64,000 nt of DNA from an uncultured Bacteroidales bacterium (GCA_910585445.1 CAJUEK010000004.1:45684-109683), one strand, 5' to 3'. Shown: positions 8,480 through 16,876, counted from the stretch's first letter. The notes: generated by a model not told the origin, from the letters alone. Numbers and translations are program-made.

Positions 8480-10294
8480 ATGGAAAATATCTTCAAGAAA
8501 AGGATTGAGGCCCTGAGGGACATGATGGCGGACAATGGTTGGGATGCGGTTGTCCTGAGCGGCTCGGACCCTCATGCGAGCGAGTATCCTGCCCCGCGCT
8601 GGAAACAGGTGGAATGGCTTACAGGGTTCACGGGTGAGGCCGGGGATCTGGTGATAACTGCTGACCATGCCGGACTTTGGACGGATTCCCGCTATTTCGT
8701 GCAGGCTGTCTCGCAGCTTGAAGGGACCGGGGTGGAGCTTCACAAGACACGTGTACCAGGTGCTGTCGGGATACCGGAATGGCTTTCGGGAAAGGCTCGT
8801 GTGGTGGCTGTTGACGGATTATGCCAAAGCGTCAAGGCCGTTGAGGAAATCAAGGCGGCTATAGGTGAAGACGGGATTGCCGTTGATGTTCCTGATATGC
8901 TTGATTCCTTGTGGGCCGGGAGGCCTTCTGTGCCCGTTACCCCGGTGACTACGCTTGATGTGGAATGTTTCGGAGGCATTCCGAGAGTGGACAAAATATC
9001 GTGGCTGCGCAAATGGATGCTTCTGCAAGGGGTGGACATGATGCTCGTCTCGTCTCTTGATGAGATTGCATGGCTGCTGAATGTACGTGGCAGTGACATT
9101 GACTATAATCCCCTTGTGATTTCTTATCTGCTTGTCTCGCAAGATTATGTGAAATGGTTTGCACGCAAGCCCGGGTGCGGCGGGCCTTTCCCTGATACCA
9201 TAGACAGTTATGATGAGCTGAGGGTTGATCAGGTTGAAGTTGAGGACTATGATGCGCTTGCTTTCGCTCTCTCGGATTTGTCACAGGATGATGGCCGGGT
9301 CAGAATCTTTATTGACCCTTCAACCTTGAATTATCATATTTACAGCCATATAATCAGGAACTATGACCGCTCCGACGTGATATGCGGAACTTCTCCTGTC
9401 ATTTTGGAGAAGTCTGTCAAGACTCCCTCTGAGATAGAGTCTCTCAGGCAGACTTTCATAGAGGACGGCGTGGCCATGGAGAGGTTTCTTCATTGGCTCG
9501 AAGACGAGGTGTCGTCCGGACGTGAGGTCACGGAGCGTGAGGCGTCCGTGCAGCTTTCCGCTTTCCGTGCGGAGATTCCAGGATACAGGGGTGACAGCTT
9601 TGAAAACATTTCCGCCTATGGGCCGTCTGCTGCTCTTCCGCATTATTGCATTCCGGCCGAAAATCCTCCCGTGATACGCCCGAGCGGCCTTTATCTTGTG
9701 GATTCCGGGGGACAATACCTTACCGGAACGACTGACATTACGCGTACAGTCCCGATGGGAGAATGCACGAGGCTCGAGAAGGAAGACTATACTGTCGTGC
9801 TGAAAGGCATGATAGCCCTGTCCATGGCGGTTTTTCCGCGCGGTACCGCCGGCTGCCAGCTTGATGTGCTTGCCCGCGGGCCGATGTGGCGTACAAGGCG
9901 CAACTATGGTCATGGTACTGGACACGGTATAGGCTTTTGGCTTTGTGTGCATGAGGGGCCTCAGGACATAAGGCAGAATTTCAATGCACAGCCTCTCTTG
10001 CCGGGCATGGTCACTTCGAACGAGCCTGGATTGTATCGTGAGGGGATGCATGGCATACGTCACGAGAATGTGGTCCTGTGCCGTGAAGCAGGCAAGGATG
10101 AGTTCGGGGACTGGCTTGATTTCGAGACTCTTACGCTCTGTCATATTGACACTTCTGCCGTGCTTGCGGATATGCTCTCCTCTGATGAGCTGAAATGGCT
10201 GAACAGCTATAATGAACGCGTATATCGCACGCTTTCTCCTCTTCTTCCTCCGGAGGTGTCCGCATGGCTGCGCTACAAGACAATGCCTTTATAG
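8480..10294 (+). CDS. pepP: Aminopeptidase P (Xaa-Pro aminopeptidase, M24B)
   Basis: 604 residues, no signal peptide, so cytoplasmic. Two creatinase-like N-terminal domains (about 1-310; note DHAGLWTDSRYFVQA near residue 55) precede the M24 'pita-bread' catalytic domain. The metal ligands are in place: two Asp in LVDSGGQYLTGTTDITRT, His in the GHGTGHGIGFWLCVHEGP segment, Glu in TSNEPGLY and Glu in IRHENVVLC. This is the long three-domain form also found in eukaryotes and in many Bacteroidota. It removes an N-terminal residue that precedes proline. It stands alone between two terminators. Confidence 0.9.
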   Translation: MENIFKKRIEALRDMMADNGWDAVVLSGSDPHASEYPAPRWKQVEWLTGFTGEAGDLVITADHAGLWTDSRYFVQAVSQLEGTGVELHKTRVPGAVGIPEWLSGKARVVAVDGLCQSVKAVEEIKAAIGEDGIAVDVPDMLDSLWAGRPSVPVTPVTTLDVECFGGIPRVDKISWLRKWMLLQGVDMMLVSSLDEIAWLLNVRGSDIDYNPLVISYLLVSQDYVKWFARKPGCGGPFPDTIDSYDELRVDQVEVEDYDALAFALSDLSQDDGRVRIFIDPSTLNYHIYSHIIRNYDRSDVICGTSPVILEKSVKTPSEIESLRQTFIEDGVAMERFLHWLEDEVSSGREVTEREASVQLSAFRAEIPGYRGDSFENISAYGPSAALPHYCIPAENPPVIRPSGLYLVDSGGQYLTGTTDITRTVPMGECTRLEKEDYTVVLKGMIALSMAVFPRGTAGCQLDVLARGPMWRTRRNYGHGTGHGIGFWLCVHEGPQDIRQNFNAQPLLPGMVTSNEPGLYREGMHGIRHENVVLCREAGKDEFGDWLDFETLTLCHIDTSAVLADMLSSDELKWLNSYNERVYRTLSPLLPPEVSAWLRYKTMPL

Positions 10295-10321
10295 GATGTT
10301 TCTTGCGTTTTGGGTAAAAAG

Positions 10322-10353
10322 AACGGGTGGCCGAACTGCTTCAGCCACCCGTT
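10322..10353. terminator. Bidirectional terminator between pepP and sdhC
   Basis: Perfect 10-pair stem (AACGGGTGGC with GCCACCCGTT) and a 12-base loop. Two convergent genes end on either side of it, and short T tracts lie on both strands. Confidence 0.7.
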
Positions 10354-10376
10354 TATGGTAAATTGAGATTCTTTCC

Positions 10377-11072
10377 TTAGAAAATCAGTCCGTTTGCATG
10401 GCAGAATGCATTTACAGCTACCGCTACGAATCCGAAGATTACGACGGCTGTGAAGATGTAGCCGAGTACCTGGAGTCTCTTCTCCCAGATGCCGTTGCTG
10501 AGTCCCACTGTCTGGAACGCGCTCCAGAAACCGTGTGTGAGGTGGAAGCCGAGCGCTCCGAACCATACGATGTAGAGGAGAGTCATCCACCATGTTCCGA
10601 ATGTTGCGTTGAGAAGCTCGTAAGGGTTCTCTGCGTGTGAGCCCATGAACTCCTGAAGCTGCATGTCAGCCCAGAAATGTGAGAGGTGGAATCCGAGGAT
10701 GCCGAGTACGATAATTCCGAGGGCGAACATGTTCGTTGATGCCCAAGACTCAGTCTTTGCCTTGCTTGCCACTTCATAGCGCTTGTAACCTCCGCGTGAC
10801 TGGATGTTGCACCATGTGAGGTAAGCCGCGTAAATGATGTGAATCACGAATCCGAAGGCAAGGACAGGTACCATGACTGTCACTATAGGAAGTGCCATGA
10901 AGTCGCAGCCTGCCTGGAAGAGTCCGTCTGCCGCACCGTATTTTCCTGTGAAAGAGTCAATCACGGAAAAGAAGTTGATTGTCATGTGAAGAAGAAGGAA
11001 GATGATGAGGAACAGGCCGCTTATGCTCATGATAAGCTTCTTGCCGATTGAAGATGTGAAAATGTTAGCCAT
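10377..11072 (-). CDS. sdhC: Succinate dehydrogenase/fumarate reductase cytochrome b subunit
   Basis: 231 residues with five membrane helices (near residues 12-33, 58-85, 115-140, 158-178 and 203-225). The start MANIFTSSIGKKLIMSISGLFLIIFLLLHM is typical of the di-heme cytochrome b subunit of Bacteroidota and epsilonproteobacterial quinol:fumarate reductase. Conserved histidines in LLHM, FVIHIIYA, GFHLSHFW and GFHLTHGF are the likely heme ligands. It anchors the complex and passes electrons between menaquinone and the flavoprotein and iron-sulfur subunits. Those two subunits are not beside it: the gene ends at a strong bidirectional terminator and the upstream neighbour is divergent, so it is monocistronic here. 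Confidence 0.9.
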   Translation of the reverse strand: MANIFTSSIGKKLIMSISGLFLIIFLLLHMTINFFSVIDSFTGKYGAADGLFQAGCDFMALPIVTVMVPVLAFGFVIHIIYAAYLTWCNIQSRGGYKRYEVASKAKTESWASTNMFALGIIVLGILGFHLSHFWADMQLQEFMGSHAENPYELLNATFGTWWMTLLYIVWFGALGFHLTHGFWSAFQTVGLSNGIWEKRLQVLGYIFTAVVIFGFVAVAVNAFCHANGLIF

Positions 11073-11132
11073 ATCTTTTTACAATGTTTGATTATCGCTT
11101 GCAATTGCACTTTAAAAGCGCGCTTCAAGTGT

Positions 11133-11141
11133 GCAAAGATA
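11133..11141 (-). promoter_or_regulatory. Promoter -7 element for sdhC
   Basis: The minus strand reads TATCTTTGC, a full match to TAnnTTTG, about 61 bases upstream of the sdhC start. It diverges from the pyrH promoter. Confidence 0.65.
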
Positions 11142-11173
11142 TATTCTTTCTTGCAAGTTTCATAATAATTCGG

Positions 11174-11181
11174 TACTTTTG
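11174..11181 (+). promoter_or_regulatory. Promoter -7 element for pyrH
   Basis: TACTTTTG matches TAnnTTTG. The implied transcript start near 11189 excludes the in-frame ATG at 11084 and supports the pyrH start at 11210. Confidence 0.65.
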
Positions 11182-11209
11182 TTTGCTTGAAATACAGAAA
11201 CTGTTTTTT

Positions 11210-11920
11210 ATGGGAAAATATAAAAGGGTCCTGCTCAAGTTGAGCGGGGAGAGTCTCGGAGGGCCTTCGGGCAAGGGGATTGACGAAAGCTGGCTCGCGG
11301 CGTATGCAGAGGAGATCGCATCTGCCGTAAGGGGAGGCCTTCAGGTGGCGATTGTGATTGGCGGAGGCAATATCTTCCGCGGCTTGCAGGGCGTAGGCAA
11401 GGGATTCGACAGGGTTAACGGGGACAAGATGGGAATGCTTGCCACTGTCATAAATTCTTTGGGACTTGCCATGGCCATACGTTCGGCAGGAGTTGAGGCT
11501 GAGGTTTTCACGGCCACTCCGATGATGCCGGTGGCAAGGTATTATATGAGGGATGATGCCGTTGCCGTAATGGAGCGCGGTGGAGTCGCTCTTATTGCCG
11601 GCGGAACAGGCAATCCTTATTTCACTACCGATTCCGGTGCGGCGCTCAGGGCTCTTGAGATAGGTGCGGACGCACTTCTGAAGGGAACGCGCGTTGATGG
11701 TGTGTATGACTCTGACCCGGAGAAGAATCCGGATGCCGTGAAATATGACGAGCTTTCGTTCGACAAGGCTATCGGGGACCGCCTTAAGGTCATGGACCAG
11801 ACCGCGTTTGCCCTTTGCCGTGAGGGCAACATGCCTATAATCGTGTTCGACATGAATGCCAAGGGCAATCTCGGAAAGCTTGTGCTCGGTGAGAAGGTCG
11901 GCACCCTGGTTCATGTGTAA
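11210..11920 (+). CDS. pyrH: UMP kinase
   Basis: 236 residues from the ATG at 11210 (MGKYKRVLLKLSGESLGG), chosen because the promoter at 11174-11181 lies downstream of longer in-frame starts. Amino acid kinase fold: KLSGE phosphate-binding loop at the start, IGGGNIFRG near residue 55, MGMLATVINSL near 80, and a GTGNPYFTTDSGAALRALEI segment near 135. It phosphorylates UMP to UDP in pyrimidine nucleotide synthesis. frr follows after 29 bases, the usual bacterial pair. tsf, which often precedes this pair in other phyla, is 14 kb away with rpsB. Confidence 0.95.
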   Translation: MGKYKRVLLKLSGESLGGPSGKGIDESWLAAYAEEIASAVRGGLQVAIVIGGGNIFRGLQGVGKGFDRVNGDKMGMLATVINSLGLAMAIRSAGVEAEVFTATPMMPVARYYMRDDAVAVMERGGVALIAGGTGNPYFTTDSGAALRALEIGADALLKGTRVDGVYDSDPEKNPDAVKYDELSFDKAIGDRLKVMDQTAFALCREGNMPIIVFDMNAKGNLGKLVLGEKVGTLVHV

Positions 11921-11949
11921 TGAAGTGAATTCAAAGAAACATTTATAAT

Positions 11950-12513
11950 ATGATTACAAGAGCTAAAGAAATTCTGGCGGGCGCCAAGTCTAAGATGGGC
12001 GACGCTGTTGCTTTCCTTGAAGAGGATCTGAAGACATATCGTGCCGGAAAGGCGAATCCGTTGGTTTTCAACAATATCCTTGTCGATTATTACGGTAGCC
12101 CGACTCCGGTTCCGCAGGTTGCGTCAGTGACTGCTCCGGATGCGAAAACCCTGATGATCCAGCCTTGGGAGAAGAAAATGATTCCGGTTATCGAGAAGGC
12201 CATCCTTGATGCCAATGTGGGGCTTACTCCGCAGAATAACGGCGAGAGCATCCGCTGCAATATCCCGCCTCTTACTGAGGACCGCAGGAAAGAGCTCATA
12301 AAGAAGGCCAAGGCTGCCGGCGAGAACTCCAAGGTTGTTGTGAGGAATGCCCGCCGCGATGCAATTGAGCTTCTTAAGAAAGCGCAGAAGGACGGAATGC
12401 CTGAGGATATGCAGAAGGAGTATGAGCAGAATATCCAGAAGGAGACTGATGCGTTCACCAAGAAGATTGACGAGCTTGTTGCCTCCAAGGAGAAGGAAAT
12501 CATGACTGTCTGA
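11950..12513 (+). CDS. frr: Ribosome recycling factor
   Basis: 187 residues, full length for the family. MITRAKEILAGAKSKMGDAVAFLEEDLKTYRAGKANP is the first helix of domain I. DYYGSPTPVPQVASVTAPDAKTLMIQPWEK is domain II, and the basic NNGESIRCNIPPLTEDRRKELIKKAK segment leads into the long C-terminal helices. It splits post-termination ribosomes together with EF-G. The operon with pyrH is likely. The aromatic operon leader begins 38 bases after its stop, so read-through from pyrH-frr may supply some pheA transcription. Confidence 0.95.
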   Translation: MITRAKEILAGAKSKMGDAVAFLEEDLKTYRAGKANPLVFNNILVDYYGSPTPVPQVASVTAPDAKTLMIQPWEKKMIPVIEKAILDANVGLTPQNNGESIRCNIPPLTEDRRKELIKKAKAAGENSKVVVRNARRDAIELLKKAQKDGMPEDMQKEYEQNIQKETDAFTKKIDELVASKEKEIMTV

Positions 12514-12551
12514 TTCCGATTGCAGATATTTTAGGATTATATTATTACGGT

Positions 12552-12614
12552 ATGAACAACTGCTTCCGATTTAGCCGATTTTTTGGTTATAGCTATTCCT
12601 TGAAAAGGGTATAG
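12552..12614 (+). CDS. Phe/Tyr-rich leader peptide of the aromatic operon (candidate)
   Basis: A 20-codon frame, ATG at 12552 and TAG at 12612-12614, encodes MNNCFRFSRFFGYSYSLKRV: Phe at positions 5, 7, 10 and 11 and Tyr at 13 and 15. The content matches the end products of the downstream pheA/aminotransferase/tyrA genes. Its stop codon abuts the segment that can form an antiterminator, as in the Phe leader peptide of enterobacterial pheA. It would act by ribosome stalling on Phe or Tyr codons when charged tRNA is scarce, not as a functional protein. No clear Shine-Dalgarno sequence is present, which is normal in Bacteroidota. Confidence 0.7.
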   Translation: MNNCFRFSRFFGYSYSLKRV

Positions 12615-12684
12615 TCCGGAAGTTGTGCTCATACTGGTGATATTTTGATTGTAGGGGCTGTCCGGATTTCCGGGCAGCCTTTTT
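12563..12684 (+). promoter_or_regulatory. Candidate transcription attenuator (pause, antiterminator and terminator structures)
   Basis: Segment 1 (12563-12568, CTTCCG) can pair with segment 2 (12617-12622, CGGAAG). Segment 2 (12613-12620, containing TCCGGA) can instead pair with segment 3 (12661-12668, TCCGGA plus flank). Segment 3 (12656-12665) with segment 4 (12670-12679) forms the terminator. Segments 1:2, 2:3 and 3:4 exclude one another. A ribosome at the leader stop codon covers segment 2 and favours termination; one stalled at the Phe/Tyr codons (12564-12596) leaves 2:3 free to form. A further small hairpin (12593-12614) could serve as a pause site. Pairings were found by eye. Confidence 0.6.
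12656..12684 (+). terminator. Intrinsic terminator in the pheA leader
   Basis: Ten-pair stem GGCTGTCCGG with CCGGGCAGCC (one G-U pair), loop ATTT, then five T. It lies 143 bases after the frr stop but only 43 bases before pheA, which favours an attenuator role over being just the frr terminator. Confidence 0.75.
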
Positions 12685-12727
12685 GATGTATTATGGCTTC
12701 TGTTATGGAGGCAAATTGGGATGAATC

Positions 12728-13558
12728 ATGAAAAGAGTGGCGGTTCAGGGTGTCAAAGGCTGCTTTCATGAGCAGGCTGCACGACTTTTTTATGAGGCCC
12801 ACGGGTGTGGGGACCTGGAGATAGTGGAATGTCCGGCTTTCGCGGACTTGTTTCTTGCCGTGGAGTCCGGAAGGGCTGATGCGGCTGTCATGGCTATTGA
12901 GAATACCGTATCCGGAGGACTGCTTCCGAATTTCGGGCTGCTCCGGCAGTACGGGAGGAAGATAAAGGGAGAGGTGTTTTTGCGGATAAGGCAGAATCTG
13001 ATGGCATTGCCAGGACAGGAAATCGGGGACATCCGGGAGGTCAGGACGCACTATATGGCGATTAACCAGACCCGTGAATTTTTCAACGGATGTCCTTGGA
13101 TAAGGCTTGTCGAGTCGGAGGATACGGCCAAGAGTGCGGCTGAGGTGGCTTCTGAGAGGCTTGAAGGCGTTGGGGCTGTGGCTTCTTCTCTTGCTGCCCA
13201 GCTGTATGGCCTTGAGGTGCTTGCGGAGGGGATTGAGACATATAAGCAGAATTTCACGAGGTTCCTTGTGTTTGATGAGTCTCTGGAAGTTGATCGGGAT
13301 AAGGTCAACAAGGCTTCCGTTTGCTTTACCTTGCCTCACGAGCCAGGGTCGCTGGCTCATGTGCTGACTATTCTGTCGTTTTACGGGATGAATCTCACGA
13401 GGATACAGTCGCTTCCGATTCCAGGGCATGAGTGGCAGTATTTTTTCTATGTTGACATCAAGTTTGAGGACCGGGTACGGTATGGGCAGGCTCTTGCTGC
13501 GGTGAGGCCTTTGATGGAGGACCTGGATATTCTCGGAGAGTATGTAGCTGCGGTGTGA
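12728..13558 (+). CDS. pheA: Prephenate dehydratase
   Basis: 276 residues without a chorismate mutase domain. The catalytic domain has VAVQGVKGCFHEQAA, MAIENTVSGGLLPNF near residue 55 and NFTRFLVFDE near 175 with the catalytic TRF. A C-terminal ACT domain (about 197-270) has LPHEPGSLAHVLTILSFYGMNLTRIQSLP, the site at which phenylalanine usually binds as feedback inhibitor. It converts prephenate to phenylpyruvate. First gene of the aromatic operon; the aminotransferase follows after 20 bases. A leader peptide and terminator precede it. Confidence 0.9.
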   Translation: MKRVAVQGVKGCFHEQAARLFYEAHGCGDLEIVECPAFADLFLAVESGRADAAVMAIENTVSGGLLPNFGLLRQYGRKIKGEVFLRIRQNLMALPGQEIGDIREVRTHYMAINQTREFFNGCPWIRLVESEDTAKSAAEVASERLEGVGAVASSLAAQLYGLEVLAEGIETYKQNFTRFLVFDESLEVDRDKVNKASVCFTLPHEPGSLAHVLTILSFYGMNLTRIQSLPIPGHEWQYFFYVDIKFEDRVRYGQALAAVRPLMEDLDILGEYVAAV

Positions 13559-13578
13559 AATTACAAAACTGATTGGCC

Positions 13579-14811
13579 ATGATAGTGAGACCGGCAAAGA
13601 GGACGGAGGATGTCCGGGAATATTATTTTTCCAGAAAGTTGAAAGAGATAGCCAGACTGGATGCTGGGCGGGAGGTGCTCGGCGAGGATGCCGTGATTAA
13701 TCTCGGCATCGGCTCGCCCGGCGGCATGCCTCCGCAGGAGGCAATCGCCGCGCTGTGCGCAGGCGCACAGCAGAGCGCCTCTCATGTTTACCAGAGCTAT
13801 GTGGGCATCCCGGAACTTAGGAATGCATTTGCAAGATGGTATGAGGATTGGTATGGCGTCTCTTTGGACCCTGACACTGAAATCCAGCCTCTTTTCGGCT
13901 CCAAGGAAGGCATCATGCTCATTTCGCTCGCATTTCTGGATGAAGGTGACAGGGTGCTTGTTCCCGACCCGGGCTATCCTGCTTATTCCTCAGCATCCCG
14001 GCTTGCAGGAGGGGTACCTGTGCCCTATGACCTTGTGGAAGAGCACGGATGGCAGCCGGATTTTGATGCCTTGGAGTCCATGGACCTTTCGGGAGTGAAG
14101 CTGATGTGGACGAATTGGCCGAACATGCCAACCGGAGCTCCTGCGTCGGAAGAACTGTTTGCCCGCTTGGCTGATTTCGGCAGAAGGCACGGCATCCTCA
14201 TATGCAATGACAATCCTTACAGCTTCATTCTCAATGGTTCTCCGCTGTCCATCCTGTCTGTTCCTCATGCAAAGGAATGCTGCCTGGAGCTTAATTCCTT
14301 AAGCAAGGCCCACAACATGTCCGGCTGGCGCATAGGCATGCTGGCGGCTGACCGGGAAATAGTATCGCAGGTGCTCAAGGTCAAGAGCCAGATGGACTCC
14401 GGGATGTTCCGTCCCATGCAGCTTGCCGCTGTGGAGGCTCTTGCGCAGGGTCATGACTGGTTCGGCAGGCTTAATGAGGAGTATCGCAGAAGACGCATTG
14501 CCGCCGGAAAACTATTTGACTTGATAGGAGCGGAATATGATTCCAATAGCTGCGGCATGTTCCTGTGGGGCAAGGTAGGGACTGGCAATCCTCTGCTTGC
14601 CGGATATGCAGGCTGTACGTCCGGCATGACTTCAGGTGAGGTGGTTTCGGACAGGTTGCTTCATGAGGCTGGCGTGTTCATTGCTCCGGGATTCATTTTT
14701 GGCAGGAACGGCAGCGGCTATGTGCGTATATCGCTTTGTGCTGAGGTACCGGTTTTGGAAAAGGCCTGCCGTAAGATAGAGGATATGATGGAGAACTTCA
14801 TTTTGCGGTAA
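13579..14811 (+). CDS. PLP-dependent class I/II aminotransferase (probably aromatic)
   Basis: 410 residues from the ATG at 13579. Fold type I motifs are clear: LGIGSPGGMPPQEAI near residue 37, YQSYVGIPELRNAFARWY near 70, the PDPGYPAYSSASRLAGG segment near 130, ICNDNPYSF with the PLP-binding Asp, and SLSKAHNMSGWRIGML, whose Lys binds PLP. It lies between pheA and tyrA, so it probably transaminates phenylpyruvate and 4-hydroxyphenylpyruvate. The sequence is related to the LL-DAP/aspartate aminotransferase group, so specificity is inferred from context. The TyrA start is 4 bases downstream. Confidence 0.85.
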   Translation: MIVRPAKRTEDVREYYFSRKLKEIARLDAGREVLGEDAVINLGIGSPGGMPPQEAIAALCAGAQQSASHVYQSYVGIPELRNAFARWYEDWYGVSLDPDTEIQPLFGSKEGIMLISLAFLDEGDRVLVPDPGYPAYSSASRLAGGVPVPYDLVEEHGWQPDFDALESMDLSGVKLMWTNWPNMPTGAPASEELFARLADFGRRHGILICNDNPYSFILNGSPLSILSVPHAKECCLELNSLSKAHNMSGWRIGMLAADREIVSQVLKVKSQMDSGMFRPMQLAAVEALAQGHDWFGRLNEEYRRRRIAAGKLFDLIGAEYDSNSCGMFLWGKVGTGNPLLAGYAGCTSGMTSGEVVSDRLLHEAGVFIAPGFIFGRNGSGYVRISLCAEVPVLEKACRKIEDMMENFILR

Positions 14812-14815
14812 GAAT

Positions 14816-15679
14816 ATGAGGGTAGGGATTATTGGATTGGGCCTGATAGGAGGCTCCATGGCGCTGGATCTCAGGAAGAGAGGGTTTGCCGATGAGGTCA
14901 TAGGAGTTGAGGCTGACGCCGTCAATGCGGCTTTGGCAGTAAGGCTTGGCCTTGTTGACAGGCTTGCCGGTTATGAGGAATGTCTGTCTCAGAGCGATGT
15001 GGTAGTGCTTGCCGTCCCGTCCGGAGTTGCTGAAAAAATGCTGCCGGATATTCTGGACCGCATTGCCGCCGGCAGCGGAGAAAATGATTGCCGTAAGATT
15101 GTCACTGACGTATGTTCTGTAAAGGAACGGTTGGCAGGATGTGTGCAGGGGCATCCGCTGCGTGGGAGGTATGTTGCTGCCCATCCTATGGCCGGTACAG
15201 AATGCAGCGGGCCTTCTGCTGCGGTTTACGGACTTTTTGACGGTCACGCCTGCATAATATGTGACGGTGAATCATCTTCAGAAGACGCCGTCAGCACCGT
15301 GTCTGAGCTTTTCTCCAGCCTTGGAATGCGCCTGTTGCACATGGCTGCCGCAGACCATGATGTCCACGCGGCTTATGTGTCCCATATATCGCATGTGACT
15401 TCATTTGCCCTTGCGCTGACCGTCCTGGACAAGGAAAAGGATGAGAAGCATATCTTTGACCTTGCTTCCGGAGGATTTTCTTCGACGGTGCGCCTGGCGA
15501 AAAGCAGCCCGGACATGTGGACGCCTGTACTTGCCATGAACAGGGATAATGTGCTGGAAGTCATGGACACTTATATGTCAAAGATGAGGATGTTCCGCGA
15601 TGCCGTCGCTTCGGGGGACAATGATGCTGTGCATGAACTCATTGCCCGGGCGAACATTATACGCAGGATAATAAAGTGA
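14816..15679 (+). CDS. tyrA: Prephenate dehydrogenase
   Basis: 287 residues. An N-terminal Rossmann fold (MRVGIIGLGLIGGSMALDLRKRG, GxGxxG) is followed by VVVLAVPSG, VTDVCSVKERL and YVAAHPMAGTECSGP near residue 120, all TyrA hallmarks, including the catalytic His in AHPMAG and the later ADHDVHAAYVSHISHV. It oxidises prephenate to 4-hydroxyphenylpyruvate with NAD(P)+. Third gene of the aromatic operon. The gap of 80 bases to the DAHP synthase gene holds a -7 element, so that gene may also be transcribed separately. Confidence 0.9.
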   Translation: MRVGIIGLGLIGGSMALDLRKRGFADEVIGVEADAVNAALAVRLGLVDRLAGYEECLSQSDVVVLAVPSGVAEKMLPDILDRIAAGSGENDCRKIVTDVCSVKERLAGCVQGHPLRGRYVAAHPMAGTECSGPSAAVYGLFDGHACIICDGESSSEDAVSTVSELFSSLGMRLLHMAAADHDVHAAYVSHISHVTSFALALTVLDKEKDEKHIFDLASGGFSSTVRLAKSSPDMWTPVLAMNRDNVLEVMDTYMSKMRMFRDAVASGDNDAVHELIARANIIRRIIK

Positions 15680-15721
15680 CGGATGCCGCAGGTTCCGGTA
15701 AGCGGGTTGCGGATTTATTGC

Positions 15722-15729
15722 TAAATTTG
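15722..15729 (+). promoter_or_regulatory. Possible internal promoter before the DAHP synthase gene
   Basis: TAAATTTG matches the -7 consensus 31 bases upstream of the start codon. A -33 TTG at the standard distance is not clear. Confidence 0.45.
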
Positions 15730-15759
15730 GAAGATTAAAATTTTTAAAAGACAAGCCTT

Positions 15760-16869
15760 ATGTCAGACACAAGAAGACTTGACATAGCCCCTCTGAGCGA
15801 GTGGGGAATGTTCACGGAGCCGAGGCCGAGCGTGATTGCCGGTCCCTGCAGCGCAGAATCTGAAGAGCAGCTCATGGAAACTGCGCGCGAACTCAAGGAG
15901 TTCGGAATAAATGTGTTCCGTGCCGGCATATGGAAGCCGAGGACTCATCCGGGCTCATTCGAGGGAGTCGGCGCTCAGGGCCTGAAATGGATGCAGAGGG
16001 TAAAGCATGAGCTTGGACTGAAGATTTCTACTGAAGTGGCCAACGAGAAGCATGTGTTTGAATGCCTGAAATATGGTGTCGATATGGTATGGATAGGCGC
16101 AAGGACTACAGCCAATCCGTTTCTCGTTCAGGAGATTGCGGATGCCCTGAAAGACACTGGCATACCTGTGCTTGTGAAGAATCCTGTCAATCCGGACATA
16201 GACCTTTGGGTCGGCGCGCTGGAGCGTCTGAACAGGGCAGGCATAAGGAAGCTCGGTGTCATACACAGGGGATTCTCGACTGCGGAAAAGATAAGGTACA
16301 GGAACAATCCGGAGTGGCAGATTGCCATTGAGCTGCGCAGCCGTTATCCCCATCTTCCGTTTTTCTGCGACCCGAGTCATCTCGCAGGTTCGCGTGAATA
16401 TATAATGGAGGTGTCCCAGCGGGCCCTTGACCTTGGGCTTGACGGCCTTATGGTCGAGTCGCACTGCAACCCTTCATGCGCATTGAGCGATGCTGGCCAG
16501 CAGCTTGAGCCGCGCCAGCTGAGGGAGATGCTTTACAACGGGCTTGTCGTCCGTGACACTGATTCCGATTCTCCCCAGTGGAAAGACAATATCGACCAGC
16601 TGCGCACGAAGATTGACATCATAGACGAGAATCTTCTTTACATGCTTGGCTCGAGGATGAAGATAAGCCGTCAGATAGGGGAGTACAAGAGAGACCACAA
16701 TATAGCCATACTCCAGACTTCACGCTGGGATGCTGTGCTCGCCAAAGTCATTGAGAAAGGAAGGGAGTATGATCTCGGGGAGGATTTCCTCAAGACGGTT
16801 TTCAATGCGGTTCACGAGGCTTCGGTTGAGGTTCAGGATGATGTCCTGTCTGACAAAAGCCTGGATTGA
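15760..16869 (+). CDS. Bifunctional DAHP synthase / chorismate mutase
   Basis: 369 residues. Residues about 10-262 form a short-type (AroA-beta/KDPGal-like) DAHP synthase: SVIAGPCSAESEEQLMETA, KPRTHPGSFEGVGAQGLKWM, PVLVKNPVNPD, GVIHRGFST, FFCDPSHLAGSREYIMEVSQ, MVESHCNP. Residues about 275-365 form an AroQ chorismate mutase: DNIDQLRTKIDIIDENLLYMLGSRMKISRQIGEYK. Chorismate mutase makes prephenate, the substrate of the two upstream enzymes, and DAHP synthase opens the shikimate pathway. The fusion is common in Bacteroidota. It ends 7 bases before the convergent lpxK. Confidence 0.92.
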   Translation: MSDTRRLDIAPLSEWGMFTEPRPSVIAGPCSAESEEQLMETARELKEFGINVFRAGIWKPRTHPGSFEGVGAQGLKWMQRVKHELGLKISTEVANEKHVFECLKYGVDMVWIGARTTANPFLVQEIADALKDTGIPVLVKNPVNPDIDLWVGALERLNRAGIRKLGVIHRGFSTAEKIRYRNNPEWQIAIELRSRYPHLPFFCDPSHLAGSREYIMEVSQRALDLGLDGLMVESHCNPSCALSDAGQQLEPRQLREMLYNGLVVRDTDSDSPQWKDNIDQLRTKIDIIDENLLYMLGSRMKISRQIGEYKRDHNIAILQTSRWDAVLAKVIEKGREYDLGEDFLKTVFNAVHEASVEVQDDVLSDKSLD

Positions 16870-16876
16870 CGCGGAC

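Noticed and set aside
11027..11914. Minus-strand frame opposite pyrH
   Set aside because: Non-biological composition and no motifs; pyrH on the plus strand is complete.
12629..13597. Long minus-strand frame over pheA
   Set aside because: Shadow of the pheA coding frame; pheA has complete family motifs and the opposite frame has none.
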